Source: Paenibacillus naphthalenovorans
GTDB taxonomy: Bacteria > Bacillota > Bacilli > Paenibacillales > NBRC-103111
Direction of reading: 5' to 3'
Assembly (NCBI RefSeq): GCF_900099895.1
Contig: NZ_FNDY01000016.1
Location: forward strand, 1 to 64,000
Length of the DNA stretch: 64,000 bases
Shown: positions 33,848-43,396 of the stretch, piece by piece
How the letters are laid out: the number at the start of each line of letters is the position of its first letter
How positions within the stretch are numbered: position 1 is the stretch's first letter
Position numbers and translations under genes: made by a program
Notes under the pieces: model-generated
Database searches by the model: none
Seen by the model: the letters and a program-made list of their open reading frames with translations, nothing else
Told to the model about the DNA's origin: nothing

Positions 33848-34378
33848 ATGGCGTGCGATAACATCCGGGTGCCTTTCGGTTACGAGCCGCCTGATCCGCG
33901 GAATAAGGAACGAGGAAGTCTTTGGGTATACGATAGTTTCGAGGAATTTACGGAGCGGGATCTGGAGAAGGTTTTGGAGCTGGCCGACCGGCGAAACCTG
34001 GCCAAGACCGTATTTTACCCTCTTCATGAAGAGACACTCCGCAGAATGGTCAAAGGCGCCTTCACGCCATACTATCGCAGGGTGGATGCGCTCCAGGCCT
34101 TGCTTGATGCCGCCGGGACCGATCTGGATTATGTGATCGAGCGGTTTGAAAACAAACGTAAAAAATACACTCCGGTCGACACAGCCTTCCGTTTCCTCGA
34201 AGATAAATACGATGGGCCTTTCTTCGTATATGTTACTGGCGATACGGCGAATTTGCTGGCCTCTTATGATTCATTCGAAGCCTGGATCAGAAAGCTCCGC
34301 CTCTTGATATCTGGTAAGGAAGTCGGAGGAATCCACCCGCGTTTGCTCCAGTACGAGCATCGCTGGGAATGGGTGTAA
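33848..34378 (+). CDS. hypothetical protein, 176 residues
   Basis: Preceded by AAGGAGG and starting MACDNIRVPFGYEPPDPRNK. No membrane segment is present. The middle is helical (LEKVLELADRRNLAKTVFYP and VDALQALLDAAGTDLDYVIE), then comes a beta-rich part with PFFVYVTGDTANLLASYDS. There is one cysteine, at position 3. I do not recognise the family. The clean ribosome site, codon use and lack of overlap support a real gene. It stands alone, 110 bases before the next gene and without a clear terminator. Confidence 0.75.
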   Translation: MACDNIRVPFGYEPPDPRNKERGSLWVYDSFEEFTERDLEKVLELADRRNLAKTVFYPLHEETLRRMVKGAFTPYYRRVDALQALLDAAGTDLDYVIERFENKRKKYTPVDTAFRFLEDKYDGPFFVYVTGDTANLLASYDSFEAWIRKLRLLISGKEVGGIHPRLLQYEHRWEWV

Positions 34379-34488
34379 ACGGATGGCCTGAAAATTGGCG
34401 GAACATGCGAACCTTATGGTGACTCTTCAACAATGACATCGAGCGGTAATGGGTTTTATGAGGCCATTTTGAAGCAGGAGGGGGAACC

Positions 34489-35484
34489 ATGGGGGCAAGA
34501 AAAAAAATCGCATGGATGGTGATCGCCGGTTTGCTGATCATCAGCTTGATCAGCGGCGCGGCTTGGATCGGTGACCAGCCGGTTTCGGCGGAAATTTCGG
34601 AGCAGATCAAGGGCCAATTCGTTTGTCTGGACGAAGGAAACCGTAGAATCACTGTGGCCTATGAGGACATGGAGAGAACGTATCCGCTTGCAGCGGATGT
34701 GTGGGTATACCGGAATTCGCAAAAGGCGACGTTGGCGGAACTGAAGCAGGGCGATACACTGGACATCATCTTTAACAGTAAAAATCAAGCGGCTTATATC
34801 AAAGCGGCGGATCAAAGCACGGATGCAGAAGCGGCTCCTGCCGTGCCTGCTGATGCCGGTCCGGCTCCGTCCGCACAAGCAGCACCTTCGGTGGAAGCAG
34901 CTTCGCCTGCGGAAACAAAACCTGACAGTAGCGGGGGGTCTGCGCCTTCATCGGATGTGAACGCCGGTGTCTCTGCCGTGCCGCCGGCTGCTCAGCCTTC
35001 TGCAGGCAGCACACACGTTCCAATGGAGCAGGATCTCTATGCCTGGCCGTGGAAAGAGCTGGAGCTTGAACTGAAAAGCAAGGAGCTGGAGCTCAAGCTG
35101 GAGCACGAGCCGAAGGGCAAAGAAGCAGAAGCGGAACTGCAGATCAAAATGAAGGATCGCTCGGTGATCCGCATGAAAGGCGCGGAGGCAGAGCACGTGT
35201 TGTTAATGTTGATGCAGGGGCTGCCCGAGGATAAAGCCGCTTGGGTGCAGGCGCTGAAGCAGCGTTTAGCAGCGGAGTTCAAACTGCGGGATGTCTCTTC
35301 CGCCAAATGGAAGCTGGATATTCAATGGAAAGACGATACCGGTGCCGTGATAATCCCTCCGGCCGAACATCCGAAATCGGAGCTCAAAGGCAAAGGAAAG
35401 GAGAAGGAGCACAACAAGGGAAAAGGGCATGACAAAGACCGCGGCAAGCACGATGACGACGATGATGACCACGACGACGATTAA
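34489..35484 (+). CDS. secreted or membrane-anchored low-complexity protein
   Basis: 331 residues behind AGGAGGGGG. A hydrophobic helix (residues 7-24) is a signal anchor. A small folded part follows (GQFVCLDEGNRRITVAYEDM, DTLDIIFNSKNQAAYIKAAD), then an Ala/Pro/Ser linker (about 105-180), a charged repeat region with LELELKSKELELKLE, a second folded part (WKLDIQWKDDTGAVIIPP) and a tail of Lys/His turning into an Asp/His run. The acidic-histidine tail could bind cations. No family was recognised, and the layout suggests a cell-surface protein. Confidence 0.75.
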   Translation: MGARKKIAWMVIAGLLIISLISGAAWIGDQPVSAEISEQIKGQFVCLDEGNRRITVAYEDMERTYPLAADVWVYRNSQKATLAELKQGDTLDIIFNSKNQAAYIKAADQSTDAEAAPAVPADAGPAPSAQAAPSVEAASPAETKPDSSGGSAPSSDVNAGVSAVPPAAQPSAGSTHVPMEQDLYAWPWKELELELKSKELELKLEHEPKGKEAEAELQIKMKDRSVIRMKGAEAEHVLLMLMQGLPEDKAAWVQALKQRLAAEFKLRDVSSAKWKLDIQWKDDTGAVIIPPAEHPKSELKGKGKEKEHNKGKGHDKDRGKHDDDDDDHDDD

Positions 35485-35515
35485 AAGGTCAACATGCCTT
35501 CATCAGACACGTAGA

Positions 35516-35549
35516 AGGACCTGACGCTGTTCCGTCAGGTCCTTTTTTT
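35516..35549 (+). terminator. terminator after the low-complexity protein gene
   Basis: AGGACCTGACG (35516-35526) pairs with CGTCAGGTCCT (35533-35543) followed by seven T residues. Confidence 0.92.
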
Positions 35550-35552
35550 GGT

Positions 35553-35635
35553 ACGCCCAGCATGGGCGTCATGTTAGGGTGAGTGTCCCGAACGGGGGCT
35601 GGCGAGCGCCTACCGTAGCTGAGGGCAAGACCCTC
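35553..35635 (-). terminator. hairpins downstream of the two small minus-strand genes
   Basis: ACGCCCA-GCA-TGGGCGT (35553-35569) and GAGGG-CAAGA-CCCTC (35621-35635) are short stems in the gap after the gene at 35668. They may end the minus-strand transcript, though neither has a good T tract on that strand. Confidence 0.35.
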
Positions 35636-35667
35636 TATGTCACGCCCCCTCCTACTCGATTGAATGA

Positions 35668-35844
35668 TTACTCCTCGGGCGTACGGTCAAGATACAACCG
35701 AATGACCGAGGTGGAATCCCCATGCTCGATTTCCTCGCGGGAAGCTTTCTCCTCCAAAGGATCGTGAGTGTTTAAGCCCGGCGCAATGGTCGGTTCGTTA
35801 TGTCTGTGTTCCGGCGTTATACGGGATTTGCGGCTTTCAGGCAT
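35668..35844 (-). CDS. small hypothetical protein, 58 residues
   Basis: ATG 35844 lies within GAGGGAGATTCTCATG and overlaps the end of the next upstream gene by 8 bases. The protein, from MPESRKSRITPEHRHNEPTI through LEEKASREEIEHG to VIRLYLDRTPEE, is highly charged and has no membrane segment or cysteine. The overlap with a well-started partner gene and the good ribosome site support it. Family unknown. Cotranscribed with 35837-36004. Confidence 0.65.
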   Translation of the reverse strand: MPESRKSRITPEHRHNEPTIAPGLNTHDPLEEKASREEIEHGDSTSVIRLYLDRTPEE

Positions 35845-36004
35845 GAGAATCTCCCTCTTCCGACTTGGAATAAGCGATCAGGGTAATGGCTTGTCCGGTC
35901 AGCCCGGAAAGCTTGGACTCGGCCTCCTGAATGATGCTGACCGTCTCCGATTCCGATGGTTTCGGCAAACGGGCGACTTGATAAGATTTGGTTTCGATTT
36001 TCAT
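35837..36004 (-). CDS. small hypothetical protein, 55 residues
   Basis: ATG 36004 is preceded by GAAGGAGC 8 bases away. The protein starts MKIETKSYQVARLPKPSESE and continues VSIIQEAESKLSGLTGQAITLIAY, a beta-helix-beta pattern of a tiny folded domain, ending in an acidic tail. Its stop lies inside the start of the 58-residue gene, so the pair is cotranslated. It is divergent from the DHA2 transporter. Function unknown. Confidence 0.7.
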   Translation of the reverse strand: MKIETKSYQVARLPKPSESETVSIIQEAESKLSGLTGQAITLIAYSKSEEGDSHA

Positions 36005-36157
36005 CGTCAAGCTCCTTCTATCGGCATTCGGATAATGTGAACTTTTCTTATCCTCTCCGATGAGAGAGTCATTCATGCATTGGTAGATCGGACCCGGAAG
36101 CTGTGATATATTGGAAGTACTGCAAAAATCGAAGGAACGGAAGGGTGGGGAAATCCG

Positions 36158-37513
36158 ATGAGCCTCCAATGGAACCGCATGGCCGTGATGACCAGCATAG
36201 TGCTCGCCGTGCTGATTTCATCGATAGATACGACCATTATGAATACGACGATGCCGTTAATCGCCGAAGAGCTTGGAAATGTAAAGCTGTATGCGTGGAG
36301 CTTCGCTTCCTATATGATTATCTGTACGATCGTAACGCCGCTCAGCGGACGGATCTCCGATATATTCGGGAGGAAAAAAGTACTGGCCGTTGGGATCTTA
36401 ATCTTTTTGGTAGGCTCCATCCTGTGCGGAATGGCATCCTCCATGCTGGAGTTGGTTCTGTACCGCGGCGTCCAAGGGCTGGGGGCCGGAGCGATGATTG
36501 CCTTTCCGGCTATTATTGCGGGCGATTTGTTCTCAGTGGAAGCGCGGGGCAAAATCCAGGCGCTTTTTACAGGTATGTGGGGATTATCGGCTGTATTGGC
36601 GCCCCTCCTGGGCAGTTTGTTTATCGAGCGATTAACATGGCGCTGGATTTTCTATATCAACATCCCGATTTGTCTGGCCTCTTTATTGCTGCTGATTCCA
36701 TATCGGGAAGTATACCAGGCCCGCAAAAGCACAATCAATTATACAGGATCGCTTTTGTTCGGGTTGGGGATCGGACTTCTCCTTCTCAACACGGTGGTTG
36801 CGGAAGGCTATCTGCTGTATACCGTCCTGGGCCTGCTGTTCATGGCGCTTTTCATATGGAATGAGCGAAGGCATCCGTCCCCGATCGTACCGATGGAGCT
36901 GATGCGAAACGGGACGGTAGCGTGGATGAATCTGAATGCCTTTTTGACCTGTGCAGCTTTATTCGGCGCTTCGAGCTACATTCCATATTATTTGCAGCAC
37001 CAGGGATATTCGGTCTTTATGAGCGGGCTGGCGCTCATCGGCATGTCCGTTGGGTGGAGCCTCATGGGGGTGCCTGCAGGCAAATGGATACTGAAATTCG
37101 GCTACCGGCCGCTGCTCGTGATCGGGAATGCCCTTTTGGTTCTGTCGGGTCTGCTTTTGCTGTTTTTACCGGATCAGGGGGGCTTCTGGTTCGTTAATGG
37201 CGCCTTGCTGCTGCAGGGGATGGCCTTCGGCTTGCTGGTTACCGTTTCCGTCATCGGCTCCCAGCAGCTTGTCGATTCCCATCAGAAGGGAATTTCCACC
37301 TCGCTGCAGGTGTTTGCCCGTAATATCGGGACAGCGGCGGGAGTAACGATCATGGGGGCGCTCCTGACGAATGCTCCCGAATTTATGACCGGGATACACC
37401 GGCTGTTCCTTTATGGCTTCATTGTCGCGCTGGTCGCACTAGCTTCCACTCTTTTTCTGTTTATGAAGCACGAAAACGCAGGTATGCCTGCCAAAAAGCT
37501 CGGCGAACTCTAA
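36158..37513 (+). CDS. MFS drug transporter, DHA2 family
   Basis: 451 residues, with about 12-14 hydrophobic helices. The DHA2/EmrB hallmarks are present: IDTTIMNTTMPLIAEEL in helix 1 (motif D1), GRISDIFGRKKVL (motif A), LYRGVQGLGAGAMIAFP (motif B) and GLSAVLAPLLGSLFIERLTWRWIFYINIP (motif C). It exports drugs or toxic compounds with proton antiport. The start ATG 36158 has a modest GGGG upstream. It stands divergent from two tiny genes and convergent with the PBP gene, with no regulator nearby. Confidence 0.92.
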   Translation: MSLQWNRMAVMTSIVLAVLISSIDTTIMNTTMPLIAEELGNVKLYAWSFASYMIICTIVTPLSGRISDIFGRKKVLAVGILIFLVGSILCGMASSMLELVLYRGVQGLGAGAMIAFPAIIAGDLFSVEARGKIQALFTGMWGLSAVLAPLLGSLFIERLTWRWIFYINIPICLASLLLLIPYREVYQARKSTINYTGSLLFGLGIGLLLLNTVVAEGYLLYTVLGLLFMALFIWNERRHPSPIVPMELMRNGTVAWMNLNAFLTCAALFGASSYIPYYLQHQGYSVFMSGLALIGMSVGWSLMGVPAGKWILKFGYRPLLVIGNALLVLSGLLLLFLPDQGGFWFVNGALLLQGMAFGLLVTVSVIGSQQLVDSHQKGISTSLQVFARNIGTAAGVTIMGALLTNAPEFMTGIHRLFLYGFIVALVALASTLFLFMKHENAGMPAKKLGEL

Positions 37514-37514
37514 G

Positions 37515-39818
37515 TTAATCGTCGCTCTTTCGATCTTTCCTTTCTTCCTTAGCTCTTCTTTCTTCGCGTTTGGGCTTGCGATCTTCTTCGTCACGGTACA
37601 TATTTTGCCGCTTGGATGGCTTGGCTTGCAGTTGGGCTTGCTGTGCGGCAAGCACTTCATCCGGGACAGGGAACGGGGTGACCGGCACATCCTTTAACGC
37701 CCGGGTCATGATTTCACGAAAGAGCACCGCTGGCACCGCACCGCCCGAGGTCGTCAGGTAATGATTCTGATCGGTCTTGTCGTACCCGAGCCAGATCGCG
37801 GCGGTCAGCTCGGGTGTAAATCCTACGAACCATGCATCTTTCGCCCCGTTGCCGCCAATCCTTGCAAATTCAGGGGTATCCGGCAGCTGGGTCGTGCCTG
37901 TCTTCCCCGCCGTGGGGCGTCCGTCAAGAAGCGCAGCCGCTTGGCCCGTTCCGACGGCTACGGCTTCCTGCAGAAGCTGCGTCATCGTATAAGCATGGAC
38001 GGGAGCCGTGAGCATTGTCCTCTGCGGTACGGCTTCGACCAAGGGATGCCCGTCCTTGGTTGTGATCCGTGTGATGACGTGGGCCCGTTCCATCACCCCT
38101 TGATTGGCGATGGCGCCGTAGGCCTGTGCCATCTGCAGGGGGGAGACGCCCGCGGACAGACCGCCGAGAGCCAGGCTCAAGTTGCGGTCTTTCTCCGGCA
38201 GGTCGATGCCGGCCCGGCGTACATAGTCCAGCCCCGCATCGATCCCGATTTCGTTCAGGAGCCAGACGGGAGGGATGTTCCACGAGCGCAGTACGGCCTC
38301 CCGCAATGTAACCTGCCCGCGCGTCTGTCCATCCCAGTTGCTGGGCCGGTAGCCTCCGATGTCGAGCCGACCATCGTAAAGCAGCGAGTCGGGAGTGTAC
38401 CCGCGTTCGAGCGCAGGGCCGTAAACAGCCAGCGGCTTGAACGTAGAGCCTGGCTGGCGCTTCAGCTTCGTAGCGCGGTTGAAGCCGCGGTATACCTGAT
38501 CCCCGCGTGCCCCGACGATGGCCCGAATGCCGCCGGTACGATGATCGAGCACGACGACTCCGCTTTGAACAGGCCGATCCCCCGGACCTGCGGGAAACAG
38601 CGCATCGGTGCGATACACTTCTTCGGCAGCCTGCTGCACCTTCACATCCATTGTCGTATGAATGCGGAGTCCCAGCGTCAGTATTTGCTGCTCCGTGAAG
38701 CCGTACAGCCTCTCCGCTTCATCCATCACATAATCTACGAAGGAGGGATATCGTCCCTTGAGCGATTCTCCATTGTCGGGTTTGAGCGCAATCGGCTGAT
38801 TGATGGTTTGCGCGTAAGTCGCTTCGTCAATGGTCCCCTGTTCCAGCATCAAGGAAAGAACCAGATTGCGGCGTTCCAAGGCTTTATCCGGATTTTTGAC
38901 AGGCGAGTAGAGCGTCGGCGCCTTCGGCAGCCCGGCGAGCAGAGCCGATTCCGCCAGTGTCAGTTCTTTAACCGGCTTGCCGAAATATTGCCAGGCCGCT
39001 CCTTCCACGCCCCAGCGTCCTTCTCCATAATAGATGCTGTTTAAGTACAGCTCCAAGATTTCATCCTTGCTGTAGGCAAAATTGATTTTGATGGCGTAGC
39101 CCAATTCTTTCACTTTCCGGCTGAGCGTTTTATCCGAATCCAGGAACAGGTTTTTGGCCAGCTGCTGTGTAATCGTGCTGCCGCCTTCCTTCAGGGAGCC
39201 CGACTGCAGATCGCGGATCAGCGCCCTCCCGATCGACCAGAGATCGAATCCCGCGTGTTCATAGAAGCGGCGATCTTCCACGGCGATCACGGCGTTTTTC
39301 AGGTCTGCCGGAATCTCCTCAAGCGGCACAGGGATGATGCGCGAGGAGGAAAGCTGGGAAACCGGCTGTTCGCCGGCATCCATCACGAAGCTCGGCTCGG
39401 GAAGCGGATGCTCGAGCTTGCTGATATCCAAGCCGCGAACCCACAATGCGAACAGACCGATGAAGGATGTACCGGCCAAAAACAGCAGCAGAGCACTCCA
39501 CAGCAGCATCCGGCGCTTGACCCTCCACTTCCCGGATTTTGCGACTTTAGACGGTGCTTCTGTTTCCGGTCCAGCGATATCCGTCTTGTTCTGCTTTTGT
39601 TCCGGTTTCACGGCAGGTCCCTGGGAACTGCTAGCCCCCTGCGATTTTCCGGCTGTTTTGCCCCAAGCGGCACGTGCGGCCTGAAGCGCCTGCTTATGGT
39701 TCCTTTCAGGGGAACCGGACGGATTATGCCTCACACCGGATGGCTTTTGGAGGGAGGCCGACGGTTTGGATTCTTTAGGGTTCCGGCTCAACCAGCCATT
39801 TATCGGTGAACGTTTCAT
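37515..39818 (-). CDS. class A penicillin-binding protein (PBP1A/2c type)
   Basis: 767 residues from ATG 39818, with AAAGGGG about 12 bases upstream. A basic, low-complexity cytoplasmic tail of about 105 residues precedes one membrane anchor (LLLFLAGTSFIGLFALWV). The glycosyltransferase domain shows EDRRFYEHAG (about residue 180) and GGSTITQQLAKNLFL. The transpeptidase has PGSTFKP (catalytic serine about 463), SWN and KTGTT (about 638). The tail is Lys/Arg/Glu-rich. It polymerises and cross-links peptidoglycan at the outer membrane face. It is a monocistronic gene, convergent with the drug transporter. Confidence 0.95.
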   Translation of the reverse strand: MKRSPINGWLSRNPKESKPSASLQKPSGVRHNPSGSPERNHKQALQAARAAWGKTAGKSQGASSSQGPAVKPEQKQNKTDIAGPETEAPSKVAKSGKWRVKRRMLLWSALLLFLAGTSFIGLFALWVRGLDISKLEHPLPEPSFVMDAGEQPVSQLSSSRIIPVPLEEIPADLKNAVIAVEDRRFYEHAGFDLWSIGRALIRDLQSGSLKEGGSTITQQLAKNLFLDSDKTLSRKVKELGYAIKINFAYSKDEILELYLNSIYYGEGRWGVEGAAWQYFGKPVKELTLAESALLAGLPKAPTLYSPVKNPDKALERRNLVLSLMLEQGTIDEATYAQTINQPIALKPDNGESLKGRYPSFVDYVMDEAERLYGFTEQQILTLGLRIHTTMDVKVQQAAEEVYRTDALFPAGPGDRPVQSGVVVLDHRTGGIRAIVGARGDQVYRGFNRATKLKRQPGSTFKPLAVYGPALERGYTPDSLLYDGRLDIGGYRPSNWDGQTRGQVTLREAVLRSWNIPPVWLLNEIGIDAGLDYVRRAGIDLPEKDRNLSLALGGLSAGVSPLQMAQAYGAIANQGVMERAHVITRITTKDGHPLVEAVPQRTMLTAPVHAYTMTQLLQEAVAVGTGQAAALLDGRPTAGKTGTTQLPDTPEFARIGGNGAKDAWFVGFTPELTAAIWLGYDKTDQNHYLTTSGGAVPAVLFREIMTRALKDVPVTPFPVPDEVLAAQQAQLQAKPSKRQNMYRDEEDRKPKREERRAKEERKDRKSDD

Positions 39819-39996
39819 TCCATCTATACCCCTTTCTATCTCTGCTAACCTATTCGCAGCCACCCCCCTTTTTAAGCTGGTGGACGGGCTGAAAAACGGA
39901 AAACCGTGACACGGGTTTCGGAAATTTGATACGGGAAACCGGCATGATATAATAAAGCAATGAAAAATGCCAATGATATGCGGAAGTAGGGTTTTC

Positions 39997-40701
39997 ATGC
40001 GAATTAACAAGTTTATAAGCGAAACGGGTTTTTGTTCCCGTCGTGAAGTGGATAAATTGATCGAAGCGAAGCGCGTGACCATTAACGGCAAGCTGGCGGA
40101 GCTGGGAACTCAAGTAAACGAGGGCGATGAAGTACGGATTGACGGGAAAAGAGTGGGTGCTAAAAAGAAGCATGTGTACATCGCACTAAACAAGCCGGTG
40201 GGCATTACCAGTACGACGGAGCGGCATATCCGAGGCAATATCGTGGATTTCGTGGGGCATCGGGAGCGGATTTTTCCGATCGGGCGGCTCGATAAGGATT
40301 CCGAAGGGCTTATTTTGCTGACCAATGACGGGGATATCGTCAATAAAATTTTGCGTTCGGAATACGAGCACGAAAAAGAATATATCGTTACGGTGGATAA
40401 GCCGATCACGCCGATGTTTGTTCAGGGCATGTCCGGCGGCGTCCGCATTCTCGGAACCGTGACTAAGCCGTGTCGGATCACACGTCTGGACGATCGTACG
40501 TTCCGCATTATTTTGACCCAAGGACTCAACCGGCAGATCAGGCGGATGTGCGCGGCTTTCGGATATGAGGTGCGAAAGCTGAAGAGGGTGCGTATCATGA
40601 ATATCAAGCTTGGCGATTTGCCGTTAGGGCGGTGGCGCGATCTCAAGCCTGATGAGCTGGAAGCTTTGTTTCGTCAGATCGGGCATGAAGCTCATACGTG
40701 A
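39997..40701 (+). CDS. rluF: 23S rRNA pseudouridine synthase RluF
   Basis: 234 residues from ATG 39997. The N-terminal S4 RNA-binding domain ([20 protein letters not shown], residues 1-60) is followed by the RsuA/RluB/E/F catalytic domain, with [17 protein letters not shown] holding the catalytic aspartate, [11 protein letters not shown], and [17 protein letters not shown] near the C-terminus. RluF converts U2604 (and U2605) of 23S rRNA to pseudouridine. [21 protein letters not shown] is the RluF-type insertion. The ribosome site is weak (GTAGGG). It diverges from the PBP gene and ends at the terminator 40705-40723. Confidence 0.9.
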   Translation: MRINKFISETGFCSRREVDKLIEAKRVTINGKLAELGTQVNEGDEVRIDGKRVGAKKKHVYIALNKPVGITSTTERHIRGNIVDFVGHRERIFPIGRLDKDSEGLILLTNDGDIVNKILRSEYEHEKEYIVTVDKPITPMFVQGMSGGVRILGTVTKPCRITRLDDRTFRIILTQGLNRQIRRMCAAFGYEVRKLKRVRIMNIKLGDLPLGRWRDLKPDELEALFRQIGHEAHT

Positions 40702-40704
40702 CGG

Positions 40705-40835
40705 ATTCAGGCACCTGAATTTTGTAATCTGTCTTGGGAGGCAAGCGGCGACAAGACGCCGTTTACTTCCACGATGCGGCTCAACAAGCCGATTTCGAGT
40801 CCCGGAAGCGTTAGGTGCCGGGGCTCTTTTCAACA
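40705..40835 (+). terminator. two terminator hairpins after rluF
   Basis: ATTCAGG-CA-CCTGAAT (40705-40720) runs into TTTT four bases after the rluF stop. About 80 bases later GAGTCCCGG pairs with GCCGGGGCTC and is followed by TTTT (about 40797-40835). The gap up to 40969 shows no gene. Confidence 0.65.
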
Positions 40836-40969
40836 ATAAAGATTTTTCCCCGGCCAGTGTCTTCTCACCTAAACCAGTTGTTGACGACCCCGACTAAATC
40901 CCCGTTTCCATAATTTACAATCTAAGATAAAATAAAATATAACATTGTCCAAGCCGGATGAATGGCCTG

Positions 40970-41860
40970 TCAACCTTGAGGTATCGGATGAAGCACCGCA
41001 TTGCGGTATTCCGTAGGCGAAGCCTGATAATGCCGTTTAAACTGCTTGGAGAAATATAACGGATCCTGGAAGCCGACCGACGAGGCGATCTGTTCGACGG
41101 TAAGCTCTGGCCGTTCCCGAAGCAGGTGGCGCGCCTTATCCAGCCGCAACCGCAGCAGAAACGTTACGGGGGTCAGCCCGGTATGCTTTTTGAACAACGT
41201 CGACAAATACGCGCGGTTGTAGCCCAGCGTTTCGGCCATCAGCTCGATGGTGATCGGCTCGGCATACTGGGCGGTCAAATATTGCAGCGCCTGTTGTACC
41301 GTCTGCTCTCCGCCCGTGGTTTGTCTGGGCATGCTCGCCTGCTGCGGACGAAGGGCTTCGGCGTACTCCGCGAACAGCAGATGAAGCAACCCGTTCGCCC
41401 GGAGATTGGCGCCGGCGCTGCGGGATTGAAAGGCAAGCTGAATCTGGCGATACAACGCGCCGATCTTTCGCCTGCGACCGGTATGGACGATGGGGGCAAG
41501 CGAGCTGAGGCCGATGTCTTGCAGCATCATGGACGCTTGGGGACCCTCAAAGGCAATCCAGCAATAATGCCAAGGCTCATCCCAATCCGCCGCGTAATGA
41601 ATCAGCTGGCCCGGCTCGATCAGGAAGCTGTCCCCTGCGCCGAGCTGATAGGTTCGTCCCATACAAGCATATGTTCCTTTCCCGGACAAGATGTGATGAA
41701 TAAGATAATAGTCGACGACCTTCGGACCCGGTTTGTGCCCGGGCCTGGTTTGGCTGTTGCCGGAGAACAGCACCGTCAGCGGGCTGCCTTCCGTCGGAGT
41801 CTCCGGGTTCGAAACGACGTAATAGCTATAGGTCCGTTTGGCTGATGAGGAAACGGGCAT
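40970..41860 (-). CDS. AraC-family transcriptional regulator
   Basis: 296 residues from ATG 41860, with AAAGGAGG 11 bases upstream. A longer open frame has no site. The N-terminal cupin arm (YLIHHILSGKGTYACMGRTY, GAGDSFLIEPGQLIHYAADW) binds an effector, and the C-terminal 100 residues carry two helix-turn-helices (IELMAETLGYNRAYLSTLF and VEQIASSVGFQDPLYFSKQF), ending QASPTEYRN. Such regulators often activate sugar-use genes. It is divergent from galKET, so it may control galactose use or an alpha-galactoside gene elsewhere. That link is positional only. Confidence 0.9.
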   Translation of the reverse strand: MPVSSSAKRTYSYYVVSNPETPTEGSPLTVLFSGNSQTRPGHKPGPKVVDYYLIHHILSGKGTYACMGRTYQLGAGDSFLIEPGQLIHYAADWDEPWHYCWIAFEGPQASMMLQDIGLSSLAPIVHTGRRRKIGALYRQIQLAFQSRSAGANLRANGLLHLLFAEYAEALRPQQASMPRQTTGGEQTVQQALQYLTAQYAEPITIELMAETLGYNRAYLSTLFKKHTGLTPVTFLLRLRLDKARHLLRERPELTVEQIASSVGFQDPLYFSKQFKRHYQASPTEYRNAVLHPIPQG

Positions 41861-42189
41861 TAGAAGGGCTGCCTCCTTTGCTGTGGATTGAAATGTATTC
41901 CGCAGTATGCAAACGATCCATGTTTGCATGGCGCACGGCTGAGCGTTCCGATCCGCTTCGGTCAAGCCGTCAGCGGAAAGGGGGTACAACACGCTCCGGA
42001 ACCTCTTATTTATGGTTACATTATACCATGTCATGGGCAGCGGACCCGCAATAATCTAACATTTATCCATATCAAGCTTACATCCTTCCATAGTGTCGGC
42101 GGAAGCGTCCGCGTTATACTTGAGGCATAGATTGATCAGAACAACAATGGATTTTTCCAATATACTATGGTAAACGAGGTGAAGCCCTC
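41861..42189. other. 329-base divergent control region of araC-type gene and galKET
   Basis: TTATACT at 42113-42119 and TATACT near 42163-42168 are possible -10 boxes for galK, both without a matching -35, as expected for an activator-dependent promoter. GCGGAAGCGTCCGC near 42101-42114 is a small palindrome. No convincing cre site was found, although gal genes are often under CcpA. Confidence 0.35.
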
Positions 42190-43359
42190 ATGACAGAAAT
42201 CCAAGCATTGAAGGAGCAGTTCGTAAAGCTTTACGGGGCTGGAGATTCCCGTCCGATTCGGGTGTTTCATGCCCCGGGGCGCGTGAATCTGATCGGTGAG
42301 CATACGGATTACAACGGGGGCTGCGTATTGCCTGCGGCACTTACCTTCGGGACGACGATGCTGATTCGCAAGCGGGCCGACGGGCAAGTGGGTTTGGCTT
42401 CGATGAATTTCCCTCTCCGCAAACATATTTCCATTCAAGGTTTGGTATACAACCAGGAAGACGGCTGGATCAATTATCCCAAAGGGATTATTCGTGGGCT
42501 GCAAGAGAAGGGCGTAGCTGTCGGAGGGTATGATATCCTTTACAGCGGTGCGATTCCGAACGGGTCCGGCTTGTCTTCCTCGGCTTCCATCGAAGTGGTG
42601 ACGGCTTACGGTCTGCTGTCCATGGAAGAACAGCCCGCGGACAAGGTTGACATTGCTCTTTTGTCGCAGAAGGCCGAAAATACGTTTGTTGGCGTGCAGT
42701 GCGGGATCATGGATCAATTCGCAGTGGCCATGGGGAAGAAGGATCACGCGATTCTGCTGATGTGCGATACGCTGGAATATCGGCATGTGCCTTTTGAAAC
42801 CGGCGTCTATAGGCTGGTGATCGGCAACACCAATAAGAAACGCGGGCTCGTCGATTCCAAATATAACGAAAGGCGCACCCAATGTGAGCTGGCGGTACGT
42901 GATTTGCAAGCGCTGCATCCGGGACTAACGCTGCTCGGACAGCTGTCGTTGGAACAATTTGAGGAGGCCAAGCATCTCATTGAGGATGAAACCGTGAAGA
43001 AACGGGCACAGCACGTAGTGGAAGAAATCGACCGTGTGCAGCAGTCCATTAAGGTGTTGGAACAAGGTGATTTGGAAGCGTTCGGGGGACTCATGACGGA
43101 TTCCCATCGCTCCCTGCAAGACTTGTACGAGGTGACGGGCCCGGAGCTTGATACGATGGTGGAGTCGGCGCTTCAGGTTCCAGGCGTGCTCGGGTCGCGA
43201 ATGACCGGTGCCGGCTTCGGAGGCTGTACCGTATCCCTTGTGCATCAGGACAGCGTAGAGCGGTTCATCGAAGAGGTCGGCCGCGAATATTTGAGAAAAA
43301 CCGGCTTGCATCCGGACTTCTATGTATGTGACATTGGAGATGGAGTCAAGGAAATATAG
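42190..43359 (+). CDS. galK: galactokinase
   Basis: 389 residues of the GHMP kinase superfamily. The galactokinase signature [15 protein letters not shown] lies near residue 33, the ATP-binding loop [15 protein letters not shown] near residue 122, [21 protein letters not shown] holds the catalytic aspartate, and [16 protein letters not shown] is the third GHMP motif. The enzyme phosphorylates alpha-D-galactose at C1 with ATP, the first Leloir step. GAGGTGAAG precedes the ATG. It is the first gene of galKET, with 37 bases to galE. Confidence 0.97.
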   Translation: MTEIQALKEQFVKLYGAGDSRPIRVFHAPGRVNLIGEHTDYNGGCVLPAALTFGTTMLIRKRADGQVGLASMNFPLRKHISIQGLVYNQEDGWINYPKGIIRGLQEKGVAVGGYDILYSGAIPNGSGLSSSASIEVVTAYGLLSMEEQPADKVDIALLSQKAENTFVGVQCGIMDQFAVAMGKKDHAILLMCDTLEYRHVPFETGVYRLVIGNTNKKRGLVDSKYNERRTQCELAVRDLQALHPGLTLLGQLSLEQFEEAKHLIEDETVKKRAQHVVEEIDRVQQSIKVLEQGDLEAFGGLMTDSHRSLQDLYEVTGPELDTMVESALQVPGVLGSRMTGAGFGGCTVSLVHQDSVERFIEEVGREYLRKTGLHPDFYVCDIGDGVKEI

Positions 43360-43396
43360 AAGAGAGTCGCCCATGGGGAGACGGAAGGAGAGAAAC

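Noticed and set aside
37761-39044. 427-residue plus-strand open frame opposite the penicillin-binding protein gene
   Set aside because: It is antisense to a gene with all its motifs intact, and the translated sequence has no recognisable domain. A GC-rich reverse frame explains it.
40780-40812. tRNA T-arm-like sequence TTTCGAGTCCCGG after rluF
   Set aside because: No acceptor stem, D-arm or anticodon arm can be built around it. It is part of a terminator-like hairpin.
42061-42189. cre site for galKET
   Set aside because: GCGGAAGCGTCCGC has a central CG but does not match the consensus arms.
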